A DNA stretch of 64,000 bases from Burkholderia ubonensis (GTDB lineage Bacteria > Pseudomonadota > Gammaproteobacteria > Burkholderiales > Burkholderiaceae), in contig NZ_CP013420.1 of the NCBI RefSeq assembly GCF_001718695.1, positions 2,108,001-2,172,000 of the forward strand, given 5' to 3'. Positions within the stretch are counted from its first letter, which is position 1. Each line of letters starts with the position of its first letter. The translations under genes and the position numbers were made by a program. The notes beneath the pieces were generated by a model, which made no database searches, was not told the DNA's origin, and saw only the letters and a list, made by a program, of their open reading frames with translations. Of this stretch, positions 53,697-64,000 are shown one piece after another.

Positions 53697-54887
53697 TTAC
53701 AGCTTGCCGTAGCTGTGCAGCCCGGACAGGAACATGTTGACCCCGAGAAACGCGAACGTCGTGACGATCAGGCCCGTCAGCGCCCACCATGCGGCGGCCG
53801 TGCCGCGCAGGCCCTTCATCAGCCGCATGTGCAGCCACGCCGCGTAGTTCAGCCACACGATCAGCGCCCAGGTCTCCTTCGGGTCCCAGCTCCAGTAGCC
53901 GCCCCACGCCTCCGCCGCCCACAGCGCGCCCAGAATCGTCGCGATCGTGAAGAACGCGAAGCCGACCGCGATCGACTTGTACATCACATCGTCGAGCACC
54001 TCGAGCGCCGGCAGGCGGTCGCCGAGCACGCCCCGCTCCTTCATCAGGTACGCGACCGACACCATCGCCGACAGCGCGAAGCTGCCGTAGCCGATGAAGT
54101 TCGCCGGCACGTGGATCTTCATCCACCAGCTCTGCAGCGCCGGCACGAGCGGCTGGATCTGCTGCGCGTCGCGCGCGATCGAATACCACATCAGGAAGCC
54201 GACCGCCGCGCTGATGATCAGCAGCACGAACGCGCCGAGCGCGCGTGTGCCGTAGTGGCCTTCGTAATACAGGTAGAGCAGCGCGGTGATCAGGCTGAAC
54301 AGGACGAACACTTCGTACAGGTTCGACACCGGGATATGGCCGACGTCGGTGCCGATCAGGTACGACTCGTACCAGCGCACCATCATCCCGGTGAAGCCCA
54401 TCAGCACCGCGACCCACGTGAGCTTCTGGCCGATCGCGGCGGCGGACGCCGAACGCGCGAGCGTGCCGATCCAGTAGAACACCGTCGCGAGCACGAACAG
54501 CGCGCTCATCCACAGGATCGCCGACTGGCTCGACAGGAAGTACTTGAGGAAGAACGCCGAGTCCGCGCGCGCCAGGTCGCCCTGGTAGATCTGGATCGAC
54601 AGCAGCGCCAGCACCGCGATCGACGCCATCAGCAGCCGGGCCGGCTTCCAGCGCCAGCCGAGCGTGACGAGCGCCGGGACGGTGCCGACCAGCACCGCCT
54701 TGTCGTAGTAATCCATGTGCGCGTTGTAGTGCACGAACGCATAACCCGCGCCGAGCACGAGCGCGACCGCGAACAGCCAGTCGAGCGGCGACAGGCGCAA
54801 CAGGAACGGACGGTCGTCGAACAGCGGCGCCGGAATCGGGGCCTGAGCCGACGCCTCGCGGGCGGGGGAAACTTGAGTGAGATCCAT
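53697..54887 (-). CDS. ccsB: System II cytochrome c synthase component CcsB (CcsA/ResC family)
   Basis: Handles heme and, with ResB, attaches it to apocytochromes in the periplasm. The tryptophan-rich WWD-type motif [18 protein letters not shown] and heme-ligand histidines (for example in [19 protein letters not shown]) are present, with about eight helices. 396 residues. It starts 4 bp after resB. This System II pair takes the place of the Ccm machinery. Confidence 0.96.
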   Translation of the reverse strand: MDLTQVSPAREASAQAPIPAPLFDDRPFLLRLSPLDWLFAVALVLGAGYAFVHYNAHMDYYDKAVLVGTVPALVTLGWRWKPARLLMASIAVLALLSIQIYQGDLARADSAFFLKYFLSSQSAILWMSALFVLATVFYWIGTLARSASAAAIGQKLTWVAVLMGFTGMMVRWYESYLIGTDVGHIPVSNLYEVFVLFSLITALLYLYYEGHYGTRALGAFVLLIISAAVGFLMWYSIARDAQQIQPLVPALQSWWMKIHVPANFIGYGSFALSAMVSVAYLMKERGVLGDRLPALEVLDDVMYKSIAVGFAFFTIATILGALWAAEAWGGYWSWDPKETWALIVWLNYAAWLHMRLMKGLRGTAAAWWALTGLIVTTFAFLGVNMFLSGLHSYGKL

Positions 54888-54891
54888 GATG

Positions 54892-57093
54892 TTACCGGGT
54901 GGAATCCTCTGAACCGCCGCCGGCCGGCGGGCGGGGAGCCGATGCCGGAGCGGCATCGCGAGGTGCGGCGTGCAAGGCGGCGCCGGCCGCGTCGCGCGTC
55001 TGCACGAATTCTTTCTCGAAATCGAAGGTCTTGCGGGCCGTGGACATCGCCATCACCACATCGACGCCGGAGCCGGCGTCCTTGAGCCAGAACCAGAGGC
55101 GCCGCTCGCGCACGTAGAACATCGAGAAGATGCCGGCGACCAGCAGCAGGCTGCCAAGATACACCAGATTCTTGCCGGGCGCGCGCGTCAGCTGAAATAC
55201 CGAAGCTTGCACCTGCTTGAACGAATCGAGCTGCAGGTAGACCGGCGCGCCGTACAGGAAACTGTCGGACAGCGCGTTGATCGCGTTCTGCACGAACCGG
55301 ACCGACTCCGCGCCCTGCTGCACGGGCGGTTCGCCGGCGCGCTCGCGCGCGATCTGCCAGACCTCCCACATCGCGCCTTCGAGCATCCGCAGCAGCAGGC
55401 CGGCCGCCTTCTCCTGCTCGGCCTTCGGCACCGACCGGTCGATGAACGTCGCAACCGCCTGGAACCCGCCCAGCGGCTGGCCGTCCACACCGCGCCCGGC
55501 GCTGTCGTCGCCGGCCGCAAACAGGGTCAGCACTTTCGACGCGCTGTCCTGCAGGCGGCCGCGCAGCGCCGCTTCGCTGCCCGGCAGCGAACGCTGCGCG
55601 AAGCGTGCGGCGGCCTCCGTGCGGACCGCCGGGTCTTCGAGCGCCGCGCGCACGCGCATCCATTCGCCGATCGAATCCTGGCTGTCCGCCGGAATCCGCA
55701 TGTAGCGGAACGGATCGTTCGGGCTTGCGCGCACGCCCGCGAGGAACACGCGCTCGCCGCCCATGTCGACCGGCAGCATGTAGTTGTTGAACTCGCGCGC
55801 CTGGCCGTCCTTGCCGCGCACCTTGTATTGCACCGACGGGCCGATGTTGTGCAGTTGCATCGGCTTCGACGATTTCGCGCCCGAGCCGAGCCGCTCGTCG
55901 AACGCTTCCTTGAGCGTCGTGGTCTTCGCGACGCCGCGCACGTCCGGCCTGCCGTTCGCGTCGGCCATGTTCTCGACGTTGATCGCGCGGAAATCGGAGA
56001 ATTCGATCGTCTCGCCGTCGGCGCCCGGCATCTGCAGCGGCACCGAGCTGCCGATCGTGCCCTGCACCGGGAACGTCTTCGGCGCGGCGCCCGTCATCGG
56101 GTACGCGGTCATCTGCATCTGCGAGCCGCCGTCCTGGAAGCTCGACTGGTAGATCGACACGCCCTTGTACGTGAACGGCTTGTTGACCTCGACGCGCGCC
56201 GGGATCTTTTGCCCGGTCGCGCGATCGATCACGACGATGTCGCTCGCGAACAGCTTCGGCATCCCGGTCGTGTAGTAGTCGACGATGAACTTGTTGAGCT
56301 GGATCGAGAACGGCAGGTCCTGGATCAGCGAGCCGTTCGGCTGGTTGAGGATCGCGGTCGACACGAACTGGCCTTCCGGCACCCACGCGTAGCCGCGGAA
56401 CGTCGGGTTCGACGCCGACAGGCGATGGTCGGGCGAGATCTCACTGATCGTCGCGCTCGTGTTGACGGGGCTCTTGCCGAACATCCACATCTGGAATTTG
56501 ATCGGCAGGTTGCTGTCGAGCAGGCCGCCGACGCAGATCACGACGATCGCGAGGTGCGCGGCGATGTAGCCCCACTTCGTCATCGCGCCGCGCTTCGCGG
56601 AAACCAGCGTCGCGCCGTCGGTTTCGCGCACGACGTGCTTGTAGCCGGCCTTCGTGACGAACGCGGCGAGCGTCGCGGTCGCCTGCGCGCGCGTGCCGGC
56701 CGCGGCATATTCGGCCTTGTGGTGGAACGCGCGCAGGCTGCCTTCGCGCACCTTGTCCTTCCAGCTCTTCGCGTCCTTGAGCATCTTCGGCGCATTGCGG
56801 ATCACGCACAGCGAGATCGACACGACGAGGAAGATCAGGATCAGCATGAACCACCACGCGCTGTACACGTTGTACAGGCCGAGCGAGCGGAAGATGTCGG
56901 CCCAGAACGGCCCGAACTGGTTCACGTAGTTCGGATACGGGTCGTCCTGGGTCAGGACGGTGCCGACGATGCTCGCGATCGACAGCACCACCAGCAGCGC
57001 GATCGCAAAGCGCATCGAGCTCAACAGCTCGACTGCGCGCTTCGTTGCGCCCTGGCCCGACTTCGACTGCAACCCCGACGTGGTAACGCTCAT
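54892..57093 (-). CDS. resB: System II cytochrome c synthase component ResB (CcsA partner)
   Basis: A 733-residue membrane protein with three helices near the N-terminus (FAIALLVVLSIASIVGTVL and others), a large periplasmic domain and a final helix (LGSLLLVAGIFSMFYVRERRLW). The histidine after the second helix (AAHLAIVVICVGGLLDSN) is typical of ResB. The last 55 residues are an Ala/Pro-rich cytosolic tail. The gene starts 119 bp downstream of the cytochrome c4 stop, with a terminator between. Confidence 0.96.
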   Translation of the reverse strand: MSVTTSGLQSKSGQGATKRAVELLSSMRFAIALLVVLSIASIVGTVLTQDDPYPNYVNQFGPFWADIFRSLGLYNVYSAWWFMLILIFLVVSISLCVIRNAPKMLKDAKSWKDKVREGSLRAFHHKAEYAAAGTRAQATATLAAFVTKAGYKHVVRETDGATLVSAKRGAMTKWGYIAAHLAIVVICVGGLLDSNLPIKFQMWMFGKSPVNTSATISEISPDHRLSASNPTFRGYAWVPEGQFVSTAILNQPNGSLIQDLPFSIQLNKFIVDYYTTGMPKLFASDIVVIDRATGQKIPARVEVNKPFTYKGVSIYQSSFQDGGSQMQMTAYPMTGAAPKTFPVQGTIGSSVPLQMPGADGETIEFSDFRAINVENMADANGRPDVRGVAKTTTLKEAFDERLGSGAKSSKPMQLHNIGPSVQYKVRGKDGQAREFNNYMLPVDMGGERVFLAGVRASPNDPFRYMRIPADSQDSIGEWMRVRAALEDPAVRTEAAARFAQRSLPGSEAALRGRLQDSASKVLTLFAAGDDSAGRGVDGQPLGGFQAVATFIDRSVPKAEQEKAAGLLLRMLEGAMWEVWQIARERAGEPPVQQGAESVRFVQNAINALSDSFLYGAPVYLQLDSFKQVQASVFQLTRAPGKNLVYLGSLLLVAGIFSMFYVRERRLWFWLKDAGSGVDVVMAMSTARKTFDFEKEFVQTRDAAGAALHAAPRDAAPASAPRPPAGGGSEDSTR

Positions 57094-57112
57094 TCAAACT
57101 CCGACTGACAAC

Positions 57113-57158
57113 AAAAAAGGGCAAGGCGGCCGCTGCGATGCGGCGCCCCACCCTTTTC
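57113..57158 (-). terminator. Intrinsic terminator of the cytochrome c4 gene
   Basis: A long hairpin on the minus strand: AAAAGGGTGGGGC pairs, with G-U wobbles, with GCCTTGCCCTTTT, around an inner GCCGC/GCGGC. T6 follows. It separates the cytochrome gene from resB. Confidence 0.75.
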
Positions 57159-57212
57159 TTGTTCTGACTCCGGCCGCCCTGCGGGCGCCCGGTCGCTTTT
57201 CGCGGCCGGCGC

Positions 57213-57866
57213 TCAGTGCAGGCCGGCGATGTAATCCGCGACGGCCTTGATCTCGCTGTCCGACAGGCGCGACGCGATCTGATGCATCGCCTCGTTGTTG
57301 TTACGGGCGCCAGCTCCCTGCTGGAACGCCGTCAACTGGGCGACGGTGTAATCCGACCACTGGCCCGACAGACGCGGATACTGGACCGGCAGCCCCTGCC
57401 CCGTCGGCCCGTGGCAGCTCGCACACGCGGGCACGCCCTTCTCCGCGATGCCGCCGCGGTAGATCTTCTGGCCGAGCGGCACGCTGGCCGCGACGTGCGC
57501 GGTGCCGGGCTTGGCCGCCTGCGAGCCGTAATACGCCGCGACGTTGCGCATGTCGTCCGCGCTCAGCGCGCTCGCGAACCCGATCATCACGGCGTTGTTG
57601 CGCGCCGGCCCCTTCGCGCCCGGCTGCGCCTTGAAATCGTTCAACTGCTTGACCAGATATTCGGGATGCTGGCCGGCGAGCTTCGGAAAACCGCCCGACG
57701 CACTGTTGCCGTCGGCGCCGTGACACGATGCGCAGACTTGCGCCGCGATCGCCTTGCCACGATCCAGATCAGGCTTTGCCGCATCCGCCGCCCTTGCCTC
57801 TGCTACGAAACCTACGAACCCTGCTGCAACCTGAAGCACCATCAGAGACTTGCACAGTCGATTCAT
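57213..57866 (-). CDS. Diheme cytochrome c4
   Basis: A periplasmic electron carrier with two CxxCH heme sites (CASCHGADG near residue 46 and CASCHGPTG near residue 150) in two similar domains, after a signal peptide ending EARAA. Axial methionines are likely in VMIGFASAL and EAMHQIAS. 217 residues from MNRLCKS; a GTG two codons earlier is possible. It lies just upstream of the System II maturation genes that would mature it. Confidence 0.95.
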   Translation of the reverse strand: MNRLCKSLMVLQVAAGFVGFVAEARAADAAKPDLDRGKAIAAQVCASCHGADGNSASGGFPKLAGQHPEYLVKQLNDFKAQPGAKGPARNNAVMIGFASALSADDMRNVAAYYGSQAAKPGTAHVAASVPLGQKIYRGGIAEKGVPACASCHGPTGQGLPVQYPRLSGQWSDYTVAQLTAFQQGAGARNNNEAMHQIASRLSDSEIKAVADYIAGLH

Positions 57867-57978
57867 TCGCACACCCTGTTTCGTCTTGTGGGAATGAGGT
57901 TCTGCAATAAACGACGGCGATCAGTCTACCGCAGAAGCGCGCGAGGCGGGGCGCCCGGGGCCTTCGGCAAAACCGCCG

Positions 57979-57990
57979 TATTGTACAATA
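57979..57990. promoter_or_regulatory. Symmetric -10-like palindrome between cytochrome c4 and engB
   Basis: TATTGTACAATA is a perfect 12-bp palindrome and holds TACAAT on both strands. It is 82 bp before engB and about 113 bp before the cytochrome c4 ATG. No good -35 boxes were seen, so its role as a shared promoter is uncertain. Confidence 0.35.
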
Positions 57991-58071
57991 TCGCGCTGAA
58001 AGCCCCCGCGCCTATCGGGGCTACCCCGCCTCCACCAAGCGGCTCGCGCCGCCCGTCCGTCCCCGGTTCCC

Positions 58072-58731
58072 ATGGCCTTTCTGCTCCATCAAGCCCGCTT
58101 CTATACGACCGTCAACCACCTGCGCGACCTGCCGCCGACGGTGCAACCGGAAGTCGCGTTCGCGGGCCGCTCGAACGCCGGCAAATCGACCGCGATCAAC
58201 GTGCTGTGCAACCAGAAGCGGCTCGCGTTCGCGTCGAAGACGCCCGGCCGTACGCAGCACATCAACTACTTCTCGGTCGGCCCGGCGGCCGAGCCCGTCG
58301 CGAACCTCGTCGACCTGCCCGGCTACGGCTACGCGGAAGTGCCCGGCGCCGCGAAGGCGCATTGGGAAATGCTGCTGTCGACCTACCTCGCAACCCGCTC
58401 GCAGCTCTGCGGGCTGATCCTGATGATGGATTCGCGCCGCCCGCTGACCGAGCTCGACCGCCGGATGATCGAGTGGTTCGCGCCGACCGGCAAGCCGATC
58501 CACACGCTGCTGACGAAGTGCGACAAATTGACGCGCCAGGAAAGCATCAATGCGCTGCGGACGACGCAGAAAGGGCTGGATGCGTATCGCGATGCGGGCG
58601 TCGAAGGCAAGCTGACGGTCCAGCTGTTCTCGGCGCTCAAGCGCACGGGGCTCGACGAGGCCCATGCGCTGATCGAGGGCTGGGTGCGGCCGTCCGTCGC
58701 CGACGAAAAAATCGAGCCTGTAGCACAATGA
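58072..58731 (+). CDS. engB: Ribosome biogenesis GTP-binding protein (EngB/YsxC/YihA)
   Basis: Essential GTPase for large ribosomal subunit assembly. G1 is [10 protein letters not shown]2 is KTPGRTQ, G3 is DLPGYG, G4 is TKCDK and G5 is in FSALKRTG. 219 residues. Single gene between the divergent cytochrome c4 and hemB. Confidence 0.97.
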   Translation: MAFLLHQARFYTTVNHLRDLPPTVQPEVAFAGRSNAGKSTAINVLCNQKRLAFASKTPGRTQHINYFSVGPAAEPVANLVDLPGYGYAEVPGAAKAHWEMLLSTYLATRSQLCGLILMMDSRRPLTELDRRMIEWFAPTGKPIHTLLTKCDKLTRQESINALRTTQKGLDAYRDAGVEGKLTVQLFSALKRTGLDEAHALIEGWVRPSVADEKIEPVAQ

Positions 58732-58792
58732 TCGGGCACCGCGCGGCCGGCACCGGCCGTGCGCACCTGAGGGCGCCTGCTTTCGGCCGGCT

Positions 58793-58823
58793 CATAAAAA
58801 AACCCGCCGTTTAGCGGCGGGTT
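58793..58823 (-). terminator. Hairpin with T-run on the minus strand
   Basis: Stem AACCCGCCG/CGGCGGGTT with loop TTTAG. The seven-base T-run is on the minus strand, while the plus strand after engB has only GTTAAAC. It may still end engB transcription weakly, or block antisense reading from hemB. Confidence 0.5.
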
Positions 58824-58874
58824 AAACAGCCTAATCGAATAACGACAGGCACCCGCTCAGGGAGGAGAAGCGGG

Positions 58875-58899
58875 GAGCATCACGCTAGGCGTGACGCTC
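58875..58899. repeat. 25-bp imperfect palindrome upstream of hemB
   Basis: GAGC-A-TCACGC-TAG-GCGTGA-C-GCTC: ten of eleven positions in each arm pair. No T-run follows, so it is not a normal terminator. It could be an operator or an RNA hairpin in the hemB leader. Confidence 0.45.
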
Positions 58900-58949
58900 G
58901 ATCGCTATCATATACCAACGATCCAGAAAATAACCTAAGGGTTCCGTAA

Positions 58950-59981
<1,032 letters not shown>

Positions 59982-60010
59982 GCCGCGCTGCCGATCGGCA
60001 CGCAGGATGA

Positions 60011-60046
60011 AAAAACGGCGGGACACCGAAGTGTCCCGCCGTTTTT
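60011..60046. terminator. Bidirectional terminator between hemB and dsbD
   Basis: A 16-bp perfect stem including ACGGCGGGACAC/GTGTCCCGCCGT with a CGAA tetraloop and A5/T7 flanks. It serves both convergent genes. Confidence 0.92.
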
Positions 60047-60081
60047 TTGTGCGCTGGGCGGCCAGGTCGGTCCAGCTCGGA

Positions 60082-61935
60082 TCAGACCGTCGGCACCGCC
60101 GCGCGATCGAGGCTGCGCAGGAACGTCTCGGCGGCCTGATAGCCGACCACCCGCCCGATTTCCTTGCCGTTGCGATCGAAGAAGATGATCCCGGGCGGGC
60201 CGAACAGGTTGAAGCGCTTCAGCAGCGCCTGATCGGCCGGACTGTTCGCGGTGACATCCGCGCGCACCAGGTGCAATTGCGCGAGCCGCGCCTGCACGCG
60301 CGAATCGGTGAAGGTCAGATGCTCCATCTCCTTGCAGCTCACGCACCAGTCGGCATAGAAATCGAGCATCACCGGCCGGCTCGACGTCTTCAGCAGCGCA
60401 TCGAGCTCCCCGCTGGAGCGCACCGCCGCGAACGCGGGCGCGGCCTGCCCGGCCGCCTGGCCGGCCGCCGACGTCGCAGCGCCCGACGCAACCGTACGCG
60501 CGGCCAGCACGGCGAGCGGCTTGACGGGATCGGTCGATCCTGCGGCGAGCCCGACGAGCAGCGTGGCCGCCCAGATTGCCAGCGCCGCGCCGAGCCCGCG
60601 CCCGAAGCGCCGCCAGATGGAGGCGGCTCCGGCATGGGGCGTGAACAGTCCGAGCGCCGCTGCGGCGATCAGCAACCACAACGCGGCGAGCATCATCTTC
60701 AGGCCGCCCGCCAGCACCGGCCAGACGATCCACAGCGCAGCCGCGAGCAGCACGATGCCGAAGAACACCTTCACGCCGTCCATCCATGCGCCCGCGCGCG
60801 GCAGCAACGTACCCGCGCCGACGCCGACGATCAGCAGCGGCACGCCGAGCCCCAGCCCCATCGCGAACAGCGCCGCGCCGCCGAGCAGCGCGTTGCCGGT
60901 ATGCGCGATGAACGCAAGCACCGCGAACAGCGGCGCCGTCATGCAGGCGCCGACGACGAGCGCCGACAGCGCGCCCATCGCCGCGACCGCCGCGAAGTGG
61001 CCGCCCTTGCGGCCGCTCGATGCGCTGGCGGCGCCGTTTTGCCAGCGCTGCGGCAGCGCGATGTCGATGCCGGAAATCAGCGATGCCGCGAAGGCCGTCA
61101 GCAGCACGCCGAAGCTGCCCAGCACCCACGGGTTCTGCAGCCATGCCCCGAGGCTCTGCCCGACCAGCGCGGCGGCGATCCCAAGCACCGTGTAGACGAG
61201 CGCCATGCCGAGCACGTAGGTCAGCGACAGCGCGAAGCCGCGTGCGTGCGTCACGCGCGCGCCCTGGCCGATGATGATCGCCGACACGATCGGAATCATC
61301 GGATAGGAGCAGGGCAGGAGGCTCAGCACGACGCCCGCGACGAAATAGAGTGCGACGACCGTGAAGAAGCCCTGGCCTTCGAGCAGCGACTGCGCATAAT
61401 CGGCGCTCGTGATCTTGTCGAGCCAGCTGCCCGATGCGGCCGCGCCGTCAGCCGCTGCGGCCGCGCCGAGCGCCGCGCCGTCGATCTTCACGACGTGCTC
61501 CGCCGGCGGATAGCAGATCCCTTCGTCCGCGCATCCCTGCGACGTCACCGCGAGCTCGAACGCCCCGGCTGCCTGCTTGACCGGCACGTGAATCACCACG
61601 TCGCCGCGATAGGTCTCGACGTTCTTCTGGAACGTCTGGTCGAACTTCACATGGCCCGCGGGCAGCTGAGGCTCGCCGAGCGTCGCCTGGCCGCTCTTGA
61701 CCGCGAACGCGAACCGCTCCCGATACAGGTAATAGCCGTCCGCGACCTTGAAGCGCACGTCGACCTGGCCCGGCGACTCGCTGGCGCTGAACTTGAACGC
61801 CACCGACGGATCGAGGAAATCGTCGGCGGCACGGGCGAGCGACATGCCGCCCAGCGTGAACGCGAGGAGCGACAGCAGCAGCGCGAGGAGCCTCAATGCA
61901 TGGATGCGCGCGCGAAGTGCCATACCGTTAAACAT
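60082..61935 (-). CDS. dsbD: Thiol:disulfide interchange protein DsbD
   Basis: Carries electrons from cytosolic thioredoxin to the periplasm for DsbC and cytochrome c maturation. A signal sequence is followed by the N-terminal domain with the Cys pair in GCADEGICYPP. The eight-helix core holds LPCSYPMIP and VGACMTAPL, and the C-terminal thioredoxin domain has WCVSCKEME. 617 residues from 61935; an ATG at 61923 is an alternative. It overlaps the end of cutA by 8 nt. Confidence 0.96.
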   Translation of the reverse strand: MFNGMALRARIHALRLLALLLSLLAFTLGGMSLARAADDFLDPSVAFKFSASESPGQVDVRFKVADGYYLYRERFAFAVKSGQATLGEPQLPAGHVKFDQTFQKNVETYRGDVVIHVPVKQAAGAFELAVTSQGCADEGICYPPAEHVVKIDGAALGAAAAADGAAASGSWLDKITSADYAQSLLEGQGFFTVVALYFVAGVVLSLLPCSYPMIPIVSAIIIGQGARVTHARGFALSLTYVLGMALVYTVLGIAAALVGQSLGAWLQNPWVLGSFGVLLTAFAASLISGIDIALPQRWQNGAASASSGRKGGHFAAVAAMGALSALVVGACMTAPLFAVLAFIAHTGNALLGGAALFAMGLGLGVPLLIVGVGAGTLLPRAGAWMDGVKVFFGIVLLAAALWIVWPVLAGGLKMMLAALWLLIAAAALGLFTPHAGAASIWRRFGRGLGAALAIWAATLLVGLAAGSTDPVKPLAVLAARTVASGAATSAAGQAAGQAAPAFAAVRSSGELDALLKTSSRPVMLDFYADWCVSCKEMEHLTFTDSRVQARLAQLHLVRADVTANSPADQALLKRFNLFGPPGIIFFDRNGKEIGRVVGYQAAETFLRSLDRAAVPTV

Positions 61936-62254
61936 GAAATAGACGTTGAGTTTCGCCCGTCACCCACTGGCCGTACTTCGGCGCGGCCGCCGCTTGCCAG
62001 GAGACGATTTCGGGCGTGTCGTAAGGATGGTGCGACTGGATGAAGCGCTCCAGCTCGAGCGAGCGCACCGGGCTCGTCTTGAACAGCAACTGGATTTCTT
62101 CGGCGGTCTCGACCTTGCCTTCCCAGTGATAGCGCGATCGGATCGCGCCGAGCTGCGACACGCAGGCGGCAAGCCGCGCGGCCAGCGCGCCGTCGGCGAG
62201 CGCATCGGCGGTCGCCGCATCCGGCACCGTCGTCAGCATCAACACCACGACCAT
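61928..62254 (-). CDS. cutA: Divalent-cation tolerance protein CutA
   Basis: A 108-residue trimeric CutA1 protein with VLMLTTVPDAATADALADGAL, ACVSQLGAIRSRYHWEGKVETAEEIQLLFKTS and HHPYDTPEIVSW. Its role in copper tolerance is old and weakly supported. GGAGG precedes the ATG. The cutA-dsbD order is common in proteobacteria. Confidence 0.96.
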   Translation of the reverse strand: MVVVLMLTTVPDAATADALADGALAARLAACVSQLGAIRSRYHWEGKVETAEEIQLLFKTSPVRSLELERFIQSHHPYDTPEIVSWQAAAAPKYGQWVTGETQRLFHV

Positions 62255-62377
62255 TCGCGCACCTCCAGTTTCGTTCGCCGGCGCATTCGCCAGCTGTTTG
62301 CTCCGTATCGTAGCGCACCCCGCGCAATGGTGCCGGCGGGCGCCTGCGACAATCGACCGCATTCCCCGACTGCCAAG

Positions 62378-62409
62378 CAAAAAGGGCCAAGCGATTGCTT
62401 GACCCTTTT
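62378..62409 (-). terminator. Intrinsic terminator of rplQ
   Basis: Stem AAAAGGGTCAAGC/GCTTGGCCCTTTT with one G-U wobble on the minus strand, followed by a T-run. It lies 28 bp after the rplQ stop. Confidence 0.85.
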
Positions 62410-62436
62410 CTGTTACTGCGACGTACCGGGGGAAGC

Positions 62437-62832
62437 TTATTCAGCTTCTTGCACGTTTTCCGTTTCTTCGACTTCCGGACGATCCAGCAGCTCGACCAGT
62501 GCCATCGGTGCGTTGTCGCCGACGCGGAAGCCGAACTTCAGGATGCGCAGGTAGCCGCCCGGACGGTTCGCGAAACGCGGACCGAGCACGTCGAACAGCT
62601 TCGCCACCGAATCGCGATCGCGCAGGCGGTTGAACGCCAGGCGACGGTTCGCGAGCGACGGCTTCTTGCCGAGCGTGATCAGCGGCTCGACGACCTTACG
62701 GAGTTCCTTCGCCTTCGGCAGCGTCGTCTTGATGACTTCGTGCTCGATCAGCGAGTTGGACATGTTGCGGAGCATTGCCAGACGGTGGCTGCTCGTGCGG
62801 TTCAGTTTCCGCAGACCATGACGATGGCGCAT
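62437..62832 (-). CDS. rplQ: 50S ribosomal protein L17
   Basis: Typical N-terminus [24 protein letters not shown] followed by [27 protein letters not shown], and a short acidic tail. 131 residues. AAGGAAA precedes the ATG. Last gene of the alpha operon. Confidence 0.98.
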
Positions 62833-62904
62833 TTCAGTTTCCTTGATTCAAAGTTTTGATCCAGCTCTTCTATCGCACCTGCAGGGGTGCACGGGCCGGT
62901 AACG

Positions 62905-62946
62905 AAAAAAAGCAAGATGCGGATTCTAAAGGAAAATCCGCATCTT
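62905..62946 (-). terminator. Intrinsic terminator between rpoA and rplQ
   Basis: A perfect 12-bp stem AAGATGCGGATT/AATCCGCATCTT with a 9-base loop, followed on the minus strand by GCTTTTTTT. It stands 24 bp after the rpoA stop, in front of rplQ. Confidence 0.82.
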
Positions 62947-62970
62947 GGCCAGTTACAGCAACAACCGGGC

Positions 62971-63948
62971 TTACTTGTCGAGACCGGCCGGCGGCCAGTT
63001 CTCGAGCTTCATGCCCAGCGTGAGACCGCGCGAAGCGAGCACTTCCTTGATCTCGTTGAGCGACTTGCGACCGAGGTTCGGCGTCTTCAGCAGCTCGTTC
63101 TCCGTGCGCTGGATCAGGTCGCCGATGTAGTAGATGTTCTCGGCCTTCAGGCAGTTCGCCGAACGAACCGTCAGTTCGAGATCGTCCACCGGACGCAGCA
63201 GGATCGGGTCGATCTGCGGTGCGCGCGACGGTGCTTCCGCTGCCGTCTCCGTGCCTTCCAGCGCCGCGAACACGGACAGCTGGTCGACCAGGATGCGCGC
63301 CGATTGACGGATCGCCTCTTCCGGGGTGATCACGCCGCTCGTCTCGATGTTCATCACGAGCTTGTCGAGGTCGGTACGCTGCTCGACACGCGCGCTTTCG
63401 ACGGCATAGCTCACGCGGCGAACCGGCGAGAACGATGCGTCGAGCACGATGCGGCCGATGATCTTGGCCGTGTCTTCGCCATAGCGACGAACGTTGCCCG
63501 GCACATAGCCGCGACCCTTCTCGATCTTGATCTGCACGTCGAGCTTGCCGCCCTTCGACAGATGCGCGATCACGTGATTCGGGTTGATGACTTCGCAATC
63601 GTGCGCCAGCTCGATATCGGCTGCCGTGACGACACCTTCGCCTTCCTTGCGCAGCGTCACCGTCACTTCGTCGCGGTTGTGCAGCTTGAACACCACGCCC
63701 TTCAGGTTCAGCAGCAGGTTGACGACGTCCTCTTGCACACCGTCAAGCGTCGAATACTCGTGCACCACGCCCGCGATCGTCACTTCGGTCGGCGCGTAGC
63801 CCACCATCGACGACAGCAGCACGCGGCGGAGCGCATTGCCCAAGGTATGGCCATAGCCGCGTTCGAACGGCTCCATGACCACCTTCGCGTGGTTCTCGCC
63901 CAGCGATTCCACGGCGATGATCTTGGGTTTCAGCAAACTGGTTTGCAT
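62971..63948 (-). CDS. rpoA: RNA polymerase alpha subunit
   Basis: 325 residues. The N-terminal assembly domain has [21 protein letters not shown], and the C-terminal domain that contacts promoters and activators has [46 protein letters not shown] (shown in parts). The start MQTSLLKPK has AAAAGGAAA before it. The upstream ribosomal genes of the operon lie beyond the window. Confidence 0.98.
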   Translation of the reverse strand: MQTSLLKPKIIAVESLGENHAKVVMEPFERGYGHTLGNALRRVLLSSMVGYAPTEVTIAGVVHEYSTLDGVQEDVVNLLLNLKGVVFKLHNRDEVTVTLRKEGEGVVTAADIELAHDCEVINPNHVIAHLSKGGKLDVQIKIEKGRGYVPGNVRRYGEDTAKIIGRIVLDASFSPVRRVSYAVESARVEQRTDLDKLVMNIETSGVITPEEAIRQSARILVDQLSVFAALEGTETAAEAPSRAPQIDPILLRPVDDLELTVRSANCLKAENIYYIGDLIQRTENELLKTPNLGRKSLNEIKEVLASRGLTLGMKLENWPPAGLDK

Positions 63949-64000
63949 GGGTTTTCCTTTTCAATACCCTCGGCTCGTTACACCGATAAGGCTGACCGGT

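Overview
The window looks like a piece of the main chromosome of a Burkholderia species, most likely of the B. cepacia complex. The base composition is very GC-rich and third positions are almost all G or C. The gene orders (petBA next to a DegS-like protease; mla-ABC-bolA-murA-his-tat; gltBD; pilMN..Q-aroKB; rpoA-rplQ) are those of betaproteobacterial core genomes. The species call is inference. There are no rRNA or tRNA genes, prophages, insertion sequences or CRISPR arrays. Nearly everything is conserved housekeeping DNA.

Layout. (1) 1-2850: start of petB, petA (Rieske protein), a Nif3-family gene with a late frameshift, and a DegS-like protease read the other way. (2) 2995-20923, all on the minus strand: about 18 kb read as mlaFEDACB, a YadGH-type ABC exporter, bolA-like, murA, hisGDCB, marC, hisHAFIE, a small membrane protein, hinT and tatABC. 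Many neighbours overlap by 4 nt. (3) 21023-24706: a thiamine cluster (thiO-thiS-thiG-thiE) behind a TPP riboswitch, with a short leader ORF coupled to thiO. (4) 24986-27900: an ABC exporter (+), and a small unknown gene coupled to thpR (-). (5) 27928-35190: gltBD with a regulatory region, and an upstream RAYT-family transposase gene whose metal-binding histidines are replaced. (6) 35382-36232: ompW-like porin. (7) 36250-48425, minus strand: pilM-N-(OP fusion)-Q, aroK, aroB, dgt, then ugpB-A-E-C-Q. (8) 48646-51834: mrcA (PBP1A), cyaY, lptM. (9) 51856-57866, minus strand: msrPQ, the System II cytochrome c maturation pair ccsB/resB, and a cytochrome c4. (10) 58072-60046: engB and hemB. (11) 60082-63948, minus strand: dsbD, cutA, rplQ and rpoA.

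Several parts fit together. TatABC would export the Rieske protein and MsrP, both of which carry twin-arginine signals. ResB/CcsB and DsbD together supply heme attachment and reductant for c-type cytochromes such as the cytochrome c4. The Mla operon carries the outer-membrane lipoprotein MlaA together with the inner-membrane and periplasmic parts.

Most unusual points: the RAYT protein with Gln in place of both HUH histidines; the apparent PilO-PilP fusion and the short PilQ; the extended ThiE; the coupled 36-codon leader ORF under the TPP riboswitch; two NtrC-like dyads 30 bp apart before gltBD; an intrinsic terminator between rpoA and rplQ; and the 2-bp frameshift in the Nif3-family gene. 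I did not find a clearly new multi-gene defence or metabolic system.
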